Assembly: GCA_930972465.1 (NCBI GenBank)
Contig: CAKNHF010000004.1
Span: 1 to 64,000, forward strand
Direction: 5' to 3'
DNA from: an uncultured Lachnospiraceae bacterium
GTDB taxonomy: Bacteria > Bacillota > Clostridia > Lachnospirales > Lachnospiraceae
Length of the DNA: 64,000 bases
Of the stretch, positions 24,512 to 32,973 are shown piece by piece (the first letter of the stretch is position 1; each line of letters begins with the position of its first letter). The translations under genes and the position numbers were made by a program. Below the pieces are notes generated by a model that saw nothing but the letters and a program-made list of their open reading frames with translations, was not told the origin of the DNA and ran no database searches.

Positions 24512-25079
24512 TTATCTTCTCTCCACTGCTCCGAACGGGCAGACCTCCATGCAGTTTCCGCAGTGCAGGCAGTGTTCCTGCTGAATGGCAAAGGGTTTTG
24601 CAGACATATCGATACATTTCTGGGGACATTTGCTGTAGCAGATGCGGCATCCGTGGCATCGGTCCGTAATGAAGTATCCGCCCTGCTGCCCCGACACATT
24701 TCCTGAAGTCCACCCACTCTCCTGCCCGCTCTGTCTACTCTGGCCGTCTTCCCCGGTCCGTCCCATCTGATTGCCTTCTTCCTCCGTACTGCCGCCCAGC
24801 ACAAATGTGTCCCGGAAGATCGGCTTCACGGACAGATATCGCTTTCTTGTTCATTGTCCCCTCTCCGCCGCACATACCGCTGATGGCGATATAGGGATTT
24901 CCCATGAGCTGGGTATAAAATGCTTTTCCCTTTGCCGTGATAAAATACAGACTGTTCTCATCCGTCAGCATGATATCGATCACACGGGTGACTGGTCTTC
25001 CTTCTCCGTCTACCGTGGCGATCACTGTGGAATGGATCTCTTCTCTCAATATTCTCAGATAATCTTTTGTCACCTTCAA
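24512..25079 (-). pseudogene. PNPOx-like/4Fe-4S ferredoxin fusion, deleted and frameshifted
   Basis: The upstream frame (24735-25079) has the flavin-reductase-like start YLRILREEIHSTVIATVDGEGRP, DIMLTDENSLYFITAKGKAFY. The downstream frame (24512-24829) begins KPIFRDTFVLGG and ends in two 4Fe-4S motifs, CHGCRICYSKCP and CLHCGNCMEVCP. The intact relative at 46745-47362 has about 65 residues between these parts, so the middle is deleted and the frame changed. The linker in the second frame (TGEDGQSRQSGQESGWTSG) is also unusual. The protein could no longer bind FMN properly. A palindromic repeat sits at its 5' end. Confidence 0.82.
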
Positions 25080-25100
25080 GACTCGCTCGCGAGTCTTGAA
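25075..25100. repeat. Palindromic repeat TTCAAGACTCGC
   Basis: TTCAAGACTCGC-TC-GCGAGTCTTGAA is a perfect 12-base inverted repeat. The same palindrome occurs at 28368-28390 and 40102-40124, with decayed forms near 56840 and 63545. Here it separates the PNPOx remnant from a MATE remnant. Confidence 0.8.
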
Positions 25101-25261
25101 CTATTGTATTCGACTGGCCAGTCATAGCAGTTTACATCCTGATGTGCTCGGACCAGATCGTGAAACTGCCGTGGGTATATCCGAGATACAAAAAAATTTA
25201 TGTGGTTAAAAATCTGACGCGGGAAGAACAGGATCAAATATCAGAATGCTCTGTAAAATAA
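25100..25261 (+). pseudogene. MATE transporter C-terminal remnant
   Basis: An open stretch of 53 codons reads FDWPVIAVYILMCSDQIVKLPWVYPRYKK then VKNLTREEQDQISECSVK and a stop. This is the last helix and cytosolic tail typical of MATE proteins. It starts exactly at the edge of the palindromic repeat and has no start codon. Confidence 0.75.
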
Positions 25262-25290
25262 TGCCGTCTGAACACCGCCCTGTATCTGTC

Positions 25291-25662
25291 CTTCCGGAAT
25301 TCATCGCGCAGAAAAAGGGACATATCGTCATCACCTCCTCAATGGCGGGGATAAAGACAGTCCCGGGAAACGCAGTATACTGCGGTACAAAACATTTTGT
25401 CAGGGCCATGCTGGAATCCTTCCGCGCCGAATCCATCTCGGGGAACACGAATATCCGCACCACTACGATCTATCCGGGCGCGATCAAGACCGAACTCCTC
25501 AATACCGTCGCGCCCTCTGAGACGAAAACAGTGGTAGAAGAATTCTACCGGAATGTGGGTCTGGAGCCGGATGCAATCGCGAACGCCGTGCTGTACGCCG
25601 TCTCACAGCCGGACAATGTGGATGTGTCTGATCTGGCGGTGCGCCCCAGCCTGGAGAGCTGA
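25291..25662 (+). pseudogene. Short-chain dehydrogenase C-terminal remnant
   Basis: The frame encodes LPEFIAQKKGHIVITSSMAG, the catalytic YxxxK as YCGTKHF, and the substrate-loop sequence TIYPGAIKTELLN, ending in ALAVRPSLES-like NADP-SDR tail. The Rossmann glycine motif and about 95 N-terminal residues are missing, so no cofactor can bind. Sequence from 25262 to 25290 is a junction with the MATE remnant. Confidence 0.85.
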
Positions 25663-25682
25663 CGGCCATCCCCTGCTCACTG

Positions 25683-26426
25683 TTATTTCATTTTACGCGC
25701 AGTGACCAGGTACGCGGCCCCGAGCCCCAGGATGATCAGGCTGACCGCACCTCCTGTGATTCCGTTCATCATCATATTGAAGCCTTCTTCACCCACGGAA
25801 AAAGCAGAAAACATGGCTGTCTGCAGAGTCAGTATGGACACAGACGCGTCCACCAGCCCGATATCACGGATAATGATCCAGGACTGCTCTCTGCGTTTTC
25901 TCGCCCGGACCATATTCCAGACTGCCAGGATGATCCTGGTAAAGGAATACGCAGCCGCGGCATAGATCGTCCATCCGGGGTAGGTCTTCCCGCCCTCAAG
26001 ATGTATCAACAGGATGACCGCCCCGCCCAGAACGACCGCCATAAACAGATACATGATCCCATAACGACGGCGGATCTTCCGGGGAGAGACCTGTTTCATC
26101 CTCCGTTTTTCCGCCGGCCTTACTTTGTCCCTGTTGCGCAGGATCCAATATGACCGCATGATCCCCAGGAGCAGATAGTAAGCCGACAGCGTCCCCGCGA
26201 TATAATAGCAGGACAGCGCGAATGTAACCCCGGCCGCCGAATACACGGCCACCGCAGCTGCATCCGGAAGAACGTCTTCCCATATCACGTTTACCATGGA
26301 CATTCCCGCACAAAACAGTGTGACAAGATACAGCAAAAGTTTATATCTCAGTCTCAGATCCGGCATCCTCCATTTTCTCACTTTTTCAAAAATCTTTTTC
26401 CACCCGGGAAACCGGATCTTTCTCAT
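25683..26426 (-). CDS. Multi-pass membrane protein of unknown function
   Basis: 247 residues from the ATG at 26426 with a GAGGAGGAA site; the longer frame from 26468 is not needed. A basic N-terminus of about 30 residues is followed by roughly six hydrophobic segments, with a strongly basic cytoplasmic loop around residues 105-130 (RNRDKVRPAEKRRMKQ) and another near 185. No family was recognised. The nearest genes are an Rrf2 regulator upstream (same strand, 63 bases) and an SDR remnant downstream. Confidence 0.8.
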   Translation of the reverse strand: MRKIRFPGWKKIFEKVRKWRMPDLRLRYKLLLYLVTLFCAGMSMVNVIWEDVLPDAAAVAVYSAAGVTFALSCYYIAGTLSAYYLLLGIMRSYWILRNRDKVRPAEKRRMKQVSPRKIRRRYGIMYLFMAVVLGGAVILLIHLEGGKTYPGWTIYAAAAYSFTRIILAVWNMVRARKRREQSWIIIRDIGLVDASVSILTLQTAMFSAFSVGEEGFNMMMNGITGGAVSLIILGLGAAYLVTARKMK

Positions 26427-26489
26427 CCTATTCCTCCTCACATCCAGATCACAGGCTGCCTTACACAATCATCCGGATCCTGATCAGGT

Positions 26490-26918
26490 TCAGATATATT
26501 TCCCCAGATCTTCCATCACATCCGCCAGAGTGATCGACTCCAGTTCCCGTTCCATCGCCGCCTGCACCCGGTGCAGCTTGTCGTCCAGGATATTATGGAT
26601 ATTCTTTCCCACCGGACAGTTGGGGTTCGGATTTTCATGGAAATGGAACAGAGTGTTCTCCTCGATACATTCCACTGCCCTGTATATATTCAGAAATGTG
26701 ATCTCATCCAGCGGTTTTCTGACCGCCGCTCCCCCGGTTCCCCGCTTCACTTCGATCAGTCCTGCGTCCTTAAGCTGCGACAGGATTCTCCGAATGATGA
26801 CCGGGTTCACATTGATACTGGCCGCCAGGAAATCACTGGTAATCTTATGCTCTTCTTTGAACGTCTCCATACATGTCATCATATGTATGGCAATCGTAAA
26901 TCTGCTTGAAATCTGCAT
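26490..26918 (-). CDS. Rrf2-family transcriptional regulator
   Basis: 142 residues from the ATG at 26918 (site GGGAGGAG). The N-terminal winged HTH shows SSRFTIAIHMM and KITSDFLAASINVNPVIIRRILSQLKDAGLIEVKRGTGGA, as in YwnA/Rrf2 proteins. The region that carries three cysteines in iron-sulfur Rrf2 members has only one here (NPNCPVG), so an Fe-S cluster of the IscR type is unlikely; thiol or electrophile sensing is possible. Its promoter and a second one at 28422-28458 carry the same operator, which suggests autoregulation and control of the sirtuin-macrodomain unit. Confidence 0.92.
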   Translation of the reverse strand: MQISSRFTIAIHMMTCMETFKEEHKITSDFLAASINVNPVIIRRILSQLKDAGLIEVKRGTGGAAVRKPLDEITFLNIYRAVECIEENTLFHFHENPNPNCPVGKNIHNILDDKLHRVQAAMERELESITLADVMEDLGKYI

Positions 26919-26943
26919 GATAGTCTCCTCCCTTTCGGATTCC

Positions 26944-26979
26944 ATTTTACCTGCGGCGTATTGTAATGTCAATCATTAC
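26944..26979 (-). promoter_or_regulatory. Rrf2 promoter and operator
   Basis: Minus-strand TTGACA (26967-26972) and TAAAAT (26944-26949), spacer 17. GTAATG (26963-26968) and CATTAC (26974-26979) form a dyad over the -35. The sequence TTGACATTACAAT recurs exactly at the promoter near 28445. Confidence 0.78.
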
Positions 26980-27003
26980 GTCACTCCGGCTCCTCTTCCT
27001 GTT

Positions 27004-27837
27004 TCACTTCAATTCCTCTTCATATAACTCCCGGTCCACATCCTTAAACACATTGAAAACGATTCGGTCAAACTTGTCCTCATGTCCTCTCAGAAACTCC
27101 GTCACCGTCTCCACCGCGATCTTCGCGGCCTCGTCATTAGGGAAGTGAAACTCTCCCGTGCTGATACAGCAGAAGGCGACAGAACGGATCTGATTCTCTG
27201 CACAGCATTGCAGCACATTCCTGTAACAGTTCCGCAGATCTTCCCGCAGCGCCTGCGTCAGCCGCACTCCCACGATAGGACCCACAGTATGGATCACGTA
27301 CTTTGCCGGCAGATTGTATCCCTTCGTCAGGACAGCCTGCCCGGTGGGCTCCTCATAACGAGAGCCGTACTGCATCTTTCTGCGGTTCATATAGTGACTG
27401 CACTCCTCCCTCAGTTCAATGCCCGCCGCGCTGTGTATCGCATTGTCGATGCAGCGATGACAGGGAACGAAGCATCCCAGCATCTGGGAATTCGCCGCGT
27501 TCACGATCGCGCCGACCTGAAGCCTGGTGATATCCCCCTGCCAGATCGAGATCTTATCTGCAAAGAGATGTCTGCTCCCGTACTGTTCCGCTACAGCAGG
27601 GATCTCATCCAGAGTCACGATCCCTTTCTCTTCCGCTTCCTCAGAGAGGAATTCATCCTGTATCCTGACCACGTCCTCCGCCATCTCTCCGGGCATTCGG
27701 ATGTTCATGAGAGACCGCAGCGCCATCCGCTTTTCCGTATAGTCGTCGCTCACTTCCAGATCCCGGTATCTGCCGGAGTCCTCTTTGAATTTTCGAATGA
27801 GATAGTCCAGACGTTCCTCCTGTTTCCTGTCAGTCAT
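27004..27837 (-). CDS. Zinc-type macrodomain protein-ADP-ribose hydrolase
   Basis: 277 residues from the ATG at 27837 (site AAAGGAGGA). A helical N-terminal region (about 1-100) precedes a macrodomain with IWQGDITRLQVGAIVNAANSQMLG, the zinc/active-site segment CFVPCHRCIDNAIHSAAG and VIHTVGPIVG. These residues mark the Zn-macrodomain class encoded beside SirTM sirtuins, which removes ADP-ribose from modified proteins, often lipoylated GcvH-L, in oxidative stress. It overlaps the C-terminal stub of a sirtuin by eight bases, matching that operon. The sirtuin stub means the writer enzyme here is lost, although another SirTM-like gene exists at 51975-52841. Confidence 0.92.
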   Translation of the reverse strand: MTDRKQEERLDYLIRKFKEDSGRYRDLEVSDDYTEKRMALRSLMNIRMPGEMAEDVVRIQDEFLSEEAEEKGIVTLDEIPAVAEQYGSRHLFADKISIWQGDITRLQVGAIVNAANSQMLGCFVPCHRCIDNAIHSAAGIELREECSHYMNRRKMQYGSRYEEPTGQAVLTKGYNLPAKYVIHTVGPIVGVRLTQALREDLRNCYRNVLQCCAENQIRSVAFCCISTGEFHFPNDEAAKIAVETVTEFLRGHEDKFDRIVFNVFKDVDRELYEEELK

Positions 27838-28138
27838 CACAGTCGTCCTCCTTTCTATATCTGTCCACATCCATACTGCCTTTGATATCTTGTATACTCC
27901 TGGCAATATCTTCATTGATCCCCACGGCGCGTCTGCCGAAGCGATCCGGCACAGCTGCCTCATCCAGATTCAGTCGTATCAGGGACCATTTCTCATCTTC
28001 CCTCACCATCTTTTCAAAAGGAAAGCGGATGATCGTCGGCGTGTTGAACCCGACTCCCAGTTCCAGGAGCACCACGCGTTTATTCCGGTTCGCTTTCAGA
28101 AGCTTCGTCTTCTTTCTGTTTAATATCTGAATTGCCAT
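27830..28138 (-). pseudogene. SirTM-type sirtuin, C-terminal fragment
   Basis: About 100 codons resemble the C-terminal third of class M sirtuins: NRNKRVVLLELGVGFNTPTIIRFPFEKM, then RLNLDEAAVPDRFGRRAVGINED. The intact relative at 51975-52841 has the parallel stretch VYLELGVGYNTPGIIKYPFWQM. The NAD-binding GAGAG and the TTNVDH segments are absent. Sequence upstream of the stub passes directly into an array of palindromic repeats (28160-28390) lying between it and its apparent promoter. An ATG at 28138 could still give a short nonenzymatic product, with an AAAGGAGCA site. Confidence 0.85.
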
Positions 28139-28159
28139 AGCTGCTCCTTTACTGCCTGA

Positions 28160-28390
28160 TTTATCAGATGGGGGAAGACTCCCGCCTCTACAGGCGGTGA
28201 GGAACAAATATGTATCAGTGGCGGGTGTCAATCCCCCATCTAATAAACGCTCCGCGAGGGCGCTGAACGTCCGGGGGACGTTCGATTAGCGCCGGCCGTA
28301 GTGGAACGAAGAGCGCAGGGATTCGGAGAAGTATTATGCCGGCTGATGCCGACCCGAATCCCGCGCCAAGACTCGCGAGCGAGTCTTGAA
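28160..28390. repeat. Compound palindromic repeat array
   Basis: Three modules. 28160-28247 is bounded by inverted TTTATCAGATGGGGGA/TCCCCCATCTAATAAA and matches 56859-56945 in reverse orientation. 28257-28295 is a GGCGCT..AGCGCC hairpin with inner GAACGTCC/GGACGTTC. 28296-28390 matches 40102-40196 in reverse at 93 of 95 positions and ends in the AAGACTCGC palindrome. No open reading frame or transposase is present. The array occupies the place of the missing sirtuin N-terminus. The type is best described as MITE- or REP-like. Confidence 0.85.
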
Positions 28391-28421
28391 TGTAATATTT
28401 ACAGTTACATCTTGCAGTTTC

Positions 28422-28458
28422 AGGATAGCACTCTTCTATTGTAATGTCAATGGTTACA
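28422..28458 (-). promoter_or_regulatory. Rrf2-type promoter/operator before the sirtuin stub
   Basis: Minus-strand TTGACA (28445-28450) and TATCCT (28422-28427), spacer 17. TGTAA (28440-28444) and TTACA (28454-28458) form a dyad. TTGACATTACAAT is identical to the Rrf2 gene's own promoter. A further TGTAA-TAT-TTACA palindrome lies at 28391-28403. Confidence 0.75.
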
Positions 28459-28460
28459 TT

Positions 28461-29030
28461 TTATAGAAGTTTGTTCCCCTTCTCGCAGATCTCATAGATC
28501 TCATCATATTTTTCCTCAATCAGCGGTGTGATCTTCTCCGTCTGCTTCCTCACTCCCGCCCTGTACAGGAAATAAGGAAGGATCCATCCGAGGAATCCCG
28601 GGATCGCCAGGATGATGCAGAGTGCGATGAGAGGCGGATCCGCCGTCACCGCAAACGTAGATCCCGCCATGAACGCGGTTCCGATTATCCCTACTGTCAG
28701 GGCAGTAACCATCGGCCCCGACGTTTTCTCCTTCTCCAACTGTCCGATCTGTGAAACGCAGGCGTCGAAGTTCCTCTGAAGTCTTGTCAGTTCCATCTTA
28801 TTGATAATCTTCCGGTCCCGTTTGAACCGGATCACGGTTTTCCTGTGATGCGGAGAGCCGGTTTGCTCCGGGTACTTCTCAAGCCCGCCGGGCATTACAT
28901 TCTCATCGATCTCCCATCCGAAATTGGCATAACCGTCTATGAGAAAGGACGCCTGTCCCGGGTCTGCCGTTACCTCTTTATATTCGTAGCCTATAAATCC
29001 TCCGGGTCTCCCGGCCCTATTCTCCACCAT
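28461..29030 (-). CDS. Two-helix membrane protein linked to two-component operon
   Basis: 189 residues. The first about 75 residues are soluble (GFIGYEYKEVTADPGQASFLIDGYANFGWEIDEN). A helical coiled stretch follows (ELTRLQRNFDACVSQIGQLE), then two adjacent membrane helices (about 107-160) and a charged cytoplasmic tail. The start overlaps the kinase gene by 14 bases and uses a GGAGGAGAC site inside it, so it is translated from the same mRNA. No named family was recognised. It might modulate the kinase or be a target of the pathway. Confidence 0.78.
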   Translation of the reverse strand: MVENRAGRPGGFIGYEYKEVTADPGQASFLIDGYANFGWEIDENVMPGGLEKYPEQTGSPHHRKTVIRFKRDRKIINKMELTRLQRNFDACVSQIGQLEKEKTSGPMVTALTVGIIGTAFMAGSTFAVTADPPLIALCIILAIPGFLGWILPYFLYRAGVRKQTEKITPLIEEKYDEIYEICEKGNKLL

Positions 29031-30189
29031 ACTCGTCTCCTCCGATCTGCTCTCTTTTTTCCGTTTTTACCGCTATGGGAAGTCTCACTGTAAACGTGCT
29101 TCCCTTTCCCTCCTCACTGATAACCGAGATTTCACCGTTCATCAATGTCAGGATCCTCTGGACAAGGGCGAGTCCCAGCCCGTTTCCTTCTTTTGAATGG
29201 GAGGTGTCGCCCTGATAAAACTTGTCAAAGATATGGCGGACACTCTCTTTGCTCATCCCGCAGCCTGTATCCGAGACAGATACCTCTGCATATTCCGCTG
29301 ATGTGGTCTGTCGTATAGAAACCCGGCCCCCCGGATCCGTGAACTTGATCGCGTTGGAGAGGAGATTGTTCCATACCATCTCCATCAGGCTCCTGTCCGC
29401 CTGTACCACCGTCCTGTCTTCCATATCCACTTCCAGCTCCAGATCTTTTTCATCCCACAGTTCCTCATAATGCAGGATGCACTCCTCCAGCTGTCCGCAC
29501 AGGTCATAACTCTGGATCTCAGGATCGATCCGCTGGTTCTCCAGCTTGTTCAGTCTGAGGATATTGCTGATCAGGTCGGACAGACGCACCGCCGCCTCTT
29601 CAATATTCCGGGCATACTCCTGCTTCTCCTGTTCTGTTCCGTTTCCCTTCTGGAGAAGCTCCGCATAATTCTTGATAATAGAGATCGGCGTTTTCATCTC
29701 GTGGGAAACGTTTGAGACAAAGTCCGTCTTCAGCGTCTCCACGCTCCCCAGTTCCTCCACCATCTTGTTAAAATCCATGATCATGACGTCCAGATAGTCG
29801 AGCCGGTCCGCAGTATGCGGCGTGGGGACATACACGGAAAAATCGCCGTTGGACACCTTTTCCGTAGCTTCGGCAAGCCTGTGGAGAGGTTCTTCATAGG
29901 TGCTTCTCATTTTCTTTCTTGTAAAAAGAGTCAGCCCCACTGCCACGATCCCCCAGTAGATCATGGGCACTGCGCACTGAACGACCTCATTCCACCCCAG
30001 CTTGTTCATCATAACGACCAGTCCTACATGAAGCCCTGACATAAGGAACAGGACGCCCAGATAAATGGCAAAAAGAGACAACGGGAAAAGGCTGTTCTTT
30101 ATGATCCTCTGTTCCTTTCCCGTTCTCCCTTTTTTCCTGTTCCCAAAGCTTTCCCTGTTTTCTCTCTGTTTTCTGCTCTCCCCGCTCAT
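29017..30189 (-). CDS. Sensor histidine kinase, HAMP-HisKA-HATPase
   Basis: 390 residues. A strongly basic N-terminus (about 30) is followed by two membrane helices separated by a very short loop, so it probably senses within or at the membrane. A HAMP-like linker lies near 95-150, then HisKA with the phosphoacceptor in FVSNVSHEMKTPISII and an ATPase domain with NLLSNAIKFTD, SDTGCGMS and NGLGLALVQRIL. It overlaps the response regulator by four bases (ATGA). Class and pairing are firm; the stimulus is unknown. Confidence 0.93.
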   Translation of the reverse strand: MSGESRKQRENRESFGNRKKGRTGKEQRIIKNSLFPLSLFAIYLGVLFLMSGLHVGLVVMMNKLGWNEVVQCAVPMIYWGIVAVGLTLFTRKKMRSTYEEPLHRLAEATEKVSNGDFSVYVPTPHTADRLDYLDVMIMDFNKMVEELGSVETLKTDFVSNVSHEMKTPISIIKNYAELLQKGNGTEQEKQEYARNIEEAAVRLSDLISNILRLNKLENQRIDPEIQSYDLCGQLEECILHYEELWDEKDLELEVDMEDRTVVQADRSLMEMVWNNLLSNAIKFTDPGGRVSIRQTTSAEYAEVSVSDTGCGMSKESVRHIFDKFYQGDTSHSKEGNGLGLALVQRILTLMNGEISVISEEGKGSTFTVRLPIAVKTEKREQIGGDEYGGE

Positions 30190-30860
30190 TGCAGCACCGC
30201 CTTATATCCGAGCCCGCGTACGGTGACGATCCTGAAGCCATCGCACCCGGACAGTTTATTCCTCAGTTTTGTCATATATACGTCCACCGCGCGGAGGCCG
30301 GTGTCGCTGTCCACATCCCAGAATTCATCCATGAGCTGCGCCCTGGAAAATGTCTTCTTCGGATAAGACAACAGTTTATATATGATATTAAATTCCCGTG
30401 TGGTCAGACTGATTTCTTCCCCATCCACCTCGGCGCTCAACGCATCTGCGTCCAGCACCAGATTTCCCACAGTGATCTTCCGCTCCATTTCGATATTGGC
30501 ACGGCGCAGGAGCGCACGGACGCGGAGCACCAGTTCATCCAGATCGATCGGTTTTACCATATAGTCGTCGATCCCGAGCTGAAATCCTTTCTGCTTGGAG
30601 GGAAGGTCATCCTTTGCGGACATGAACAGAATAGGAATTCGCTTGTTCACTTTCCGCACGGTCCGCGCGAACTCAAACCCGTCGATCCCGGGCATCATGA
30701 TGTCCGAGATGATCAGGTCATAGAGCTGATTGTACATCTCGTCATATGCGTCCTGCGCGTTCAGGCATCCCCTGGCCTGGAACCCGCTGTCGTTCAGATA
30801 TGTGCAGACGATCCGGTTCAGCCTTTCATCGTCCTCAACAACAAGAATGTGTATCATCAT
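30186..30860 (-). CDS. OmpR-family response regulator
   Basis: 224 residues from the ATG at 30860 (GGAGGGTGAA); the 31-codon extension upstream is not supported. Receiver domain: acidic pair in VVEDDERL, phosphoacceptor aspartate in LIISDIMMPG, conserved lysine in MVKPID. C-terminal winged helix: VDGEEISLTTREFNIIYKLL, DSDTGLRAVDVYMTKLRNKL, IVTVRGLGYK. It is first in the operon with the kinase and the two-helix membrane protein. Confidence 0.94.
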   Translation of the reverse strand: MMIHILVVEDDERLNRIVCTYLNDSGFQARGCLNAQDAYDEMYNQLYDLIISDIMMPGIDGFEFARTVRKVNKRIPILFMSAKDDLPSKQKGFQLGIDDYMVKPIDLDELVLRVRALLRRANIEMERKITVGNLVLDADALSAEVDGEEISLTTREFNIIYKLLSYPKKTFSRAQLMDEFWDVDSDTGLRAVDVYMTKLRNKLSGCDGFRIVTVRGLGYKAVLQ

Positions 30861-31008
30861 TTCACCCTCCGCATCATTTTCAATCCTGCTATAATGTAAC
30901 AACCCTGTGTTTCTGTAATGTTTGTCTTTTGTTTCCAAATTATTAAAAACCATTACAGATTTATAAACCGCGTCCTAAAATGTACTGACTTTCTGCACCG
31001 CCCGTCCG

Positions 31009-32403
31009 CTATTTCTCACGGACTGCAAAGATTGAGATCAGGAACAAAATCACCGCGCCGGCAGCCATCCAGAGGAAAGACACATTCATTCCATGCATCA
31101 GAGCGTTGACTCCGTAGACTGCTGCCGATGCCGCGCTCACCGCTGTCATGATCCCCACAAATACGGCAGAACCTATGGAGCCCGCGATTGTCCGCAGAGA
31201 GGTGAGCAGCGAGGACGCGTCCGCCACCTTCTGCGGATGCACATTGCTCGTTCCCCAGGTCAGAAGGGGCATCATGAGACTTCCGATGGAAATATTCCGG
31301 ATCACATTGAGAGCCGCGGCTGTCCACAGCGGCGTGTTCATCGTCAGAAAATACATTCCCACGTTGCTGATGATCAGTGCCGCAGAGCCTGCCACAAAAA
31401 TCTTCTTGATCCCTATCCTGTCATAAAGATTCCCCGCAAACGGGCTTACCACCGCCGTCGCAAGAGAACCCGGAAGGGTAACAAGACCGGATACGACCGC
31501 CGAATACCCCATAACGCTCTGCACATACAGCGGCATCATGACAGAGGATCCCATCATCACGAGATAAAGTACCATGCTGGCGATCACACTGACGGCATAG
31601 TTCCGGTTTGCCAGAATCTTCACATCCAGGAACGGCTTTTCAAGACCGCACTGCCGCAGGATAAAGAGAGCGCACACAACTGCGCCAATGATCAGTGGAA
31701 GTCCCCCCTCTACACTGATCAGGCCGAAGCTGCTGATATTTCCGATGCCAAGCGTGATTCCTCCGAATCCGACGATGCTCTCCACAAAGGAAACTACATC
31801 GAATTTCTTATCCTGAAGCTCCAGAACATCCTCAAAGACAAAACAGGATATTACAAAGGAAACTGCCAGGATGACCAGCGCTACATAGAAGATCGATTTC
31901 CATCCGAAGGCGTCGATCATCAGACCTGCGATCGTAGGCGCCACTACCGGAGCTGCGGTTGTCGCCAGTCCATAGGTTCCCATCATCGTACCTTTTTTGT
32001 CAACAGGGTAAACGGTCAGGATAATGACCTGTGCTGCCGTCATCAGGACTCCGTTTCCGCATGCCTGCAGGATCCTTCCTGCCATCATGATCCCGAAGTT
32101 CCCTGCAAATATACTGACCAGAAGTCCCAGGATAAACCCTCCGATCCCGACCAGATACAGTTTTTTCGTTGGAAAACGGGTAATCAGGAACGCGGTCAGC
32201 GGCATGATCATTCCCATTGCCAGGGAATATCCGCTGGTGATCCACTGTCCCACCGACGTGCTGATCCCGAAATACTCCACCACGTTCGGCAGTGCCGTGG
32301 TCATTGCCGTCGACAGCATCGACGATGCGATCCCGGAAACGACCAGGCATATAAATATCATTGTCCTCTTTTTACTGCTTAATTCTGCTTTATTACTGCT
32401 CAT
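31009..32403 (-). CDS. MFS multidrug transporter, DHA2 (EmrB/QacA-like)
   Basis: 464 residues, fourteen probable helices. Features include STAMTTALPNVVEYFG and WITSGYSLAMGMIMPLTAFLI in the first helices, RILQACGNGVLMTAAQVI, and motif C as TTAAPVVAPTIAGLMID. DHA2 transporters export drugs with proton antiport. The gene overlaps its MarR regulator by 11 bases, so MarR-controlled export is likely. Substrate unknown. Confidence 0.92.
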   Translation of the reverse strand: MSSNKAELSSKKRTMIFICLVVSGIASSMLSTAMTTALPNVVEYFGISTSVGQWITSGYSLAMGMIMPLTAFLITRFPTKKLYLVGIGGFILGLLVSIFAGNFGIMMAGRILQACGNGVLMTAAQVIILTVYPVDKKGTMMGTYGLATTAAPVVAPTIAGLMIDAFGWKSIFYVALVILAVSFVISCFVFEDVLELQDKKFDVVSFVESIVGFGGITLGIGNISSFGLISVEGGLPLIIGAVVCALFILRQCGLEKPFLDVKILANRNYAVSVIASMVLYLVMMGSSVMMPLYVQSVMGYSAVVSGLVTLPGSLATAVVSPFAGNLYDRIGIKKIFVAGSAALIISNVGMYFLTMNTPLWTAAALNVIRNISIGSLMMPLLTWGTSNVHPQKVADASSLLTSLRTIAGSIGSAVFVGIMTAVSAASAAVYGVNALMHGMNVSFLWMAAGAVILFLISIFAVREK

Positions 32404-32857
32404 GACGTGCCTCCATTCTGTGCCATACTTTCTGATTGATGTTATCCGCCATCTTCAGCAGAATCTGTTCCGCTGACTCCAGTTCCTCCCGGGTCAGTCC
32501 CTTGCTGAATGTATCGTAAAACTCGGCGTGTATCTGTTTGATCCTCTGCGCCGCGGGAACCGCCTTTTCAGTGAGATACAGATGCTTCACCCGCCGGTCC
32601 TTCTCATCGCCGTCAACCCGGATATACTTTACTTCGCTCAGTTTCCTGATCGTCTTGGACAGTGTGGCCTTGTCAACCCGGAACCGGTCCGTCATCTCCT
32701 GCGGTGTTGCCCCTGGATGCTCGTAGAGATATTCTACATAGAACTGCTGTCCCCATCCGATCTCAAATTCAGACAGACCGTGATCATAGTACATCTTCAT
32801 GAGCCTGTCAAAAATCGAGACACAGCGTCCTATATCGGGGAAACATTGTTTACTCAT
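32393..32857 (-). CDS. MarR-family transcriptional regulator
   Basis: 154 residues with MarR HTH (TPQEMTDRFRVDKATLSKTIRKLSEVKYIRVD) and wing (DEKDRRVKHLYLTEKA). Forms a two-gene operon with the downstream DHA2 transporter. The promoter at 32926-32954 has a GC-rich spacer. The presumed function is repression of the exporter until an inducer binds. Confidence 0.92.
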   Translation of the reverse strand: MSKQCFPDIGRCVSIFDRLMKMYYDHGLSEFEIGWGQQFYVEYLYEHPGATPQEMTDRFRVDKATLSKTIRKLSEVKYIRVDGDEKDRRVKHLYLTEKAVPAAQRIKQIHAEFYDTFSKGLTREELESAEQILLKMADNINQKVWHRMEARHEQ

Positions 32858-32925
32858 TAGAAATCCCTCCTTGTTCTTACGCTCTTTTTCAGAGTCAGGA
32901 GCCGGAAAATCCGCTCCGGTTTCAT

Positions 32926-32954
32926 ACTATAGCGCAAGTTAGTAGCGCGCGCAA
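32926..32954 (-). promoter_or_regulatory. Promoter of MarR-MFS operon
   Basis: Minus-strand TTGCGC (32949-32954) and TATAGT (32926-32931), spacer 17. TTGCGC occurs again at the end of the spacer, and CGCTACTAACTTGCGC spans the region; a repressor could read these, but no perfect dyad was found. Confidence 0.6.
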
Positions 32955-32973
32955 CCTTTTTCTCGAGAAGAAA

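Noticed and set aside
25075-25100. CRISPR-like repeat
   Set aside because: The palindrome recurs singly at distant sites without regular spacers or cas genes.
28146-28231. Frames at 28160 and 56874 encoding the peptide ACRGGSLPPSDK with a long open extension
   Set aside because: The shared peptide comes from the palindromic repeat module present at both places in opposite contexts; there is no RBS and the frames run into unrelated genes.
31093-32382. 429-codon plus-strand frame opposite the MFS gene
   Set aside because: Antisense shadow of a 464-residue transporter with low-complexity His/Arg composition.
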